Shown here: positions 61,097-64,000 of the stretch, piece after piece
How the letters are laid out: each line of letters opens with the position of its first letter
How positions within the stretch are numbered: position 1 is the stretch's first letter
NCBI GenBank assembly: GCA_024516155.1
Contig: JAJJXM010000004.1
Span: forward strand, 682,001 to 746,000
From: Pyronema omphalodes
Lineage: Eukaryota > Ascomycota > Pezizomycetes > Pezizales > Pyronemataceae
Length of the DNA stretch: 64,000 bases
Direction of reading: 5' to 3'
Notes under the pieces: generated by a model
The model's database searches: none
The model's input: only the letters and a program-made list of their open reading frames with translations
Told to the model about the DNA's origin: nothing
Position numbers and translations under genes: made by a program

Positions 61097-61576
61097 TCTT
61101 TCTTTCTTTCTTTTTCTATAAGTATTACGTAGCTCGAATAACCCCGTCAAGTTTCGACATACAACCGATGCTCTCTGATACCTGGGTCCTGTGGATATAT
61201 GAAATATGTCTACTTTGGTTTTTTTTGGGTTTTTTTTAGTTTTCTTTAGTTTTTGTTTTTCTTTTTAGGTTCTTTTGGATTCTTTTGGATTTCTTGGTTT
61301 TTTTTAGTTTTTTTTTTTTTTTTTTTTCTTTAGCTTTTTTAGTCAGGGATGAAAAGTGTCTTTGTTAGATTGTTAGCTTATCGAAATTTAATAGCTATGT
61401 ATGGAAAAGAGCTCTTCTATAAGTTTCTTATATGGTGGGGGCTTGTATGGATAATAGTGTAGCCTGTACCTGGTATAGTGCGTGTATGTACCAGAAGCTA
61501 GGTATGGTGGATCTATATATGGCTCCCGCAATCCATAGCGGCATAGCTTACATTTTTCGTATATGTATAGCTCGGG

Positions 61577-61650
61577 TCAAGTTTCCTGGCTTCTGGGCTT
61601 CCTGGCTTCTGGGTTTCCTGGCTTCTGGCTTCTGGGCTTCTGGGTTTCTA
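61577..61650. repeat. CTGGCTTCTGGG repeats
   Basis: Degenerate units of CTTCTGGGCTTCCTGG and shorter variants. Confidence 0.8.
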
Positions 61651-61984
61651 TGTAGTATGGTAGTGGTGACCATAGTCATAGTCATACAAGGCCGTACCAT
61701 GCCGTACCATCGTCCATGCCTTACTCTCCAGACTCTAGCGGCTCACAGTCTCATACAATTCTCATACCTCACTCCACCCGGCTACATAAAACTCAAGACT
61801 CAGCAGATGCCAGAGAGAAGCCTACAGACATTCGACTATACTGTCCAAGACTTCAAAACTCCAAGACTCCAAGACCGCGCAAGGCGGCCCGGTTAACGGT
61901 ATATAATATATAGTGCTAAAGACTAAAGTGGCGAGCCCTCAGCCTAGAGTGGCTCAAGCCTCAGTGGCGAGCTCCTAGGTTCTG

Positions 61985-62095
61985 GCATATTTATCCCTAT
62001 CCCGCTCTCTGTCCCTATCCCGCTCCCTATCCCTATCCCGCTCCCTATCCCGATCCCGCTCCCTATCCCGCTCCCGATCCAGATCCCGATTCCGT
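61985..62095. repeat. CCCTATCCCGCTC repeats
   Basis: Imperfect repeats of CCCTATCCCGCT and CCCGATCC over about 110 bp. Confidence 0.85.
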
Positions 62096-63009
62096 CCCCA
62101 TTCCTGTATTGAGGCTAGGATTTGGGATTTGGGCTATGTACATACAGGGGAAGTGGAAGTGGAAGGGGATTTGGTTACAACTTGCAACTTACAACTTGCA
62201 AGTGCCAAATTTCCGCTTTCCGCTGATATGTATGGTGCAAAATTCTGAGATTCTGAAATTCTGTCTATGTAGTATAGAAGGCCACGGAAAGGAAGGTTAA
62301 AAGTGCAGGAGGAGGAGGAGGAGAAGGAATCTGTGTGAATTGATGAGATGAATAAGACAGGGCTTATATACACAGCTGAATGTGTAGTATCCTCCTCCAA
62401 GGATCCACGAGTCCACCTGGATACTAGCTAGGCTTTAGGCACACCTTAGGCACACCTTAGGCGCACTATAATTTCTAGAAGTCTATGTGGAAGTGTGTGT
62501 GTACCGTAAATATAGTCTAGAAGTCCAGAAACCTAGAAGCCTATAAGTCCGAAAACTTAGAAGCTTGGAGCTAGCTACGACAAGCTATGGAATTCTGGAG
62601 GTATATAGATATATAGCTCCTGCCTCCTGGTATATGTATGGTACCAGGTACCAGGTACAGGCACCATAGAAGAGCTCCTTTAGCTATGTATTCGACGTTG
62701 AGAAGCTAGGAAGCATGTTTTTGCCCCTGACTAAGGGGAGCTAAAGGATGCTAAAGGATGCTAAAAGATGCTAAGAAACCCCAAGTAGAGCTTTTGTGTT
62801 TGTAGAGCTGTGGTGTTAGGGAAAAGTAACGGGTTGTGGTGTTGAGAATAGGGAGATTGTGAGAGCTGTGGAAAAAGAATGAGGTCTTGGAAAAGCTTTG
62901 GTTTTTGTTTTTGGTTCGGGTGGAATATGGGGGGTTTTTTGCATGGTTCGTTGGTTCTTCGGATCTTCGGATCTTCGGATTTTGGAACTTTAATACTCTG
63001 GGATTTTGA

Positions 63010-63130
63010 AACTGAGTTGGAATTTTGGGAACTTGGGGAGCTTTGGGAAATTTGGGAACTTTGGGAGCTTTGGGAAATTTGGGAAATTTGGGAAATTTGG
63101 GGAACTTGGGGAATTTGGGGAACTTGGGTC
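63010..63130. repeat. GGGAA(C/A)TTTG repeats
   Basis: Units of TTGGGGAACTTGGG and TTTGGGAAATTTGGG with a 9-10 bp period. The open frames here are repeat translations. Confidence 0.85.
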
Positions 63131-63683
63131 TTGAAGTTTTTCTTTGAGTTGTCTGTCGGGTTTAATCATCACATACCATATACACGGTAGGTCTCGGCTA
63201 TGATTACTTTACTATGTATAAGCTCTCTATTGGAAAAGATGTTCATGGGTTGATTTTCTTTTTCTGCGGACTTTATTCGTCTTGGTTGATTTGATAAGGG
63301 AAAGGTAACCGAGATCTGAAGATTGGAAATTTAATATCATCAAGTACTTGAGTCTTGAAGTTATTGATGGTAAGAAGCTCCAGATTTCTCTTTATGTATA
63401 CCAGCGACCTTATACATAGCTTACTTACCCCAGCTAGTATCATAAGTCTATCGTAATTGCTGGCTATGTTTATGAGCCAGAAGAACTGGGCAGGTAATGG
63501 TAAAGAAGCAAAATCACAATTTACCTACCACTAAACGTGGCCATTCAAATGGCACACAGCTTCACCATATTCAAATCATACCTACGCCATAGCAAGCTGA
63601 ATCAATACAGATGGGAATGCTAAGTTTTATCATTGCTTGTTTCCGAGGCCTGGCTGTTTTGATAACTTACCATGCTTCTATAA

Positions 63684-63780
63684 GGGTGCGTTTGGTTCGA
63701 CCGAAAACAAAGTTTTTTGGCCAAATTTCACCGGTAAAACGGGCTAAAAACATTGTTTTCGGTTGGAACCAAACGCACCC
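63684..63780. mobile_element. 97-bp foldback MITE (PIF/Harbinger-like ends)
   Basis: GGGTGCGTTTGGTTC opens the left arm, and the reverse complement of the right arm starts with the same 15 bases. Similarity continues through ACCGAAAACAA and GTTTTT, so about 38 bp on each side pair. TAA is present exactly on both flanks (63681-63683 and 63781-63783), the 3-bp TWA duplication of PIF/Harbinger elements; the GGG-GTTTGGTT ends also recall Tourist-type MITEs. There is no coding capacity. Confidence 0.85.
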
Positions 63781-63783
63781 TAA

Positions 63784-64000
63784 GTTGGCAGCTGTCGGTC
63801 ACTCATTATCTGTCACTCGACCAAACTGGGGTTGAACTGTTATGCTGGTTCGCTGAATCGCGTAGAAACGGACAGAAGAGTGGAGAGTGTGTGGATTTTC
63901 TAATCATTGGGAGTGCTAATTTCGAAGTTAATCCCATTAAGCCAAGGCAGTGAATGGGGAAAAAAACAGATAGGGATCATGAAAGCCGGTTTGATACTCG
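63784..64000. other. window end, nothing recognised
   Basis: Unique sequence after the MITE. A short open frame crosses it without any domain. Confidence 0.5.

Larger units (their letters stand above)
58912..63683. other. repeat-rich gene-free stretch
   Basis: No convincing gene. It begins with the RhoGAP 3' UTR, then a succession of minisatellites (listed separately) and T-rich tracts near 59.2-59.6 and 61.2-61.33 kb. Long open frames in this region are low-complexity translations of repeats. Confidence 0.7.

Overview
The window is nuclear DNA of a filamentous ascomycete (Pezizomycotina). The genes have short GT-AG introns, mostly 50-100 bp, often with a recognisable branch motif such as GCTAAC. 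The encoded proteins are typical fungal housekeeping and regulatory families: an RNPS1-like SR protein, Tim9, the Wbp1/OST48 subunit of oligosaccharyltransferase, a Sac7-like RhoGAP and a metaxin-like protein. A helotialean (Leotiomycetes) origin is a guess; the class cannot be fixed from the sequence alone. Gene density is low for a fungus, about eleven credible genes in 64 kb. The space between genes is filled with microsatellites, minisatellites and homopolymer runs.

Layout: 2.4-3.7 kb RNPS1-like SR protein (minus); 5.8-6.3 kb unknown 179-residue protein (plus); 7.0-8.8 kb dense island of polypyrimidine, G-rich and C-rich arrays; 9.3-10.1 kb ubiquitin-AN1 zinc finger fusion precursor (minus); 10.2-17.4 kb no convincing gene; 17.4-18.1 kb SAM methyltransferase (minus); 19.7-21.2 kb metaxin-like protein (plus); 21.3-23.2 kb small mobile-element candidates and heptamer arrays, including one of exactly 50 perfect copies; 23.8-24.8 kb 6-phosphogluconate-dehydrogenase-like oxidoreductase (minus); 26.0-27.6 kb flavin amine oxidase (plus); 28.2-29.7 kb Wbp1/OST48 (plus); 30.5-32.1 kb triplicated repeat with a Mutator-like non-autonomous element inside the middle copy; 34.2-35.3 kb internally deleted hAT transposon with intact ends and target duplication; 36.9-37.7 kb dispersed 18-bp motif family; 41.7-43.2 kb Q-rich fungal protein (plus); 43.2-48.7 kb no gene; 48.7-49.6 kb Tim9 (minus); 49.6-56.1 kb repeats and homopolymer tracts; 56.1-58.9 kb RhoGAP (plus); 58.9-63.6 kb minisatellites; 63.7 kb a 97-bp foldback element with TAA duplication.

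The genes do not form an operon or a biosynthetic cluster. They serve separate basic functions: mRNA processing, ubiquitin supply and proteotoxic stress, mitochondrial import (Tim9 and the metaxin-like protein), ER N-glycosylation (Wbp1) and Rho-controlled growth (RhoGAP).

The most interesting material is non-coding. Four DNA-transposon relics are defined by terminal repeats, three of them with clean target duplications. There is a perfectly homogenised (CTATTGA)50 array, and heptamer repeats recur elsewhere. Ten poly(G)/poly(C) runs of 11-23 bases are present. Several genes switch sharply from C-rich to G-rich on the sense strand partway through. I see no clear new protein-based system.
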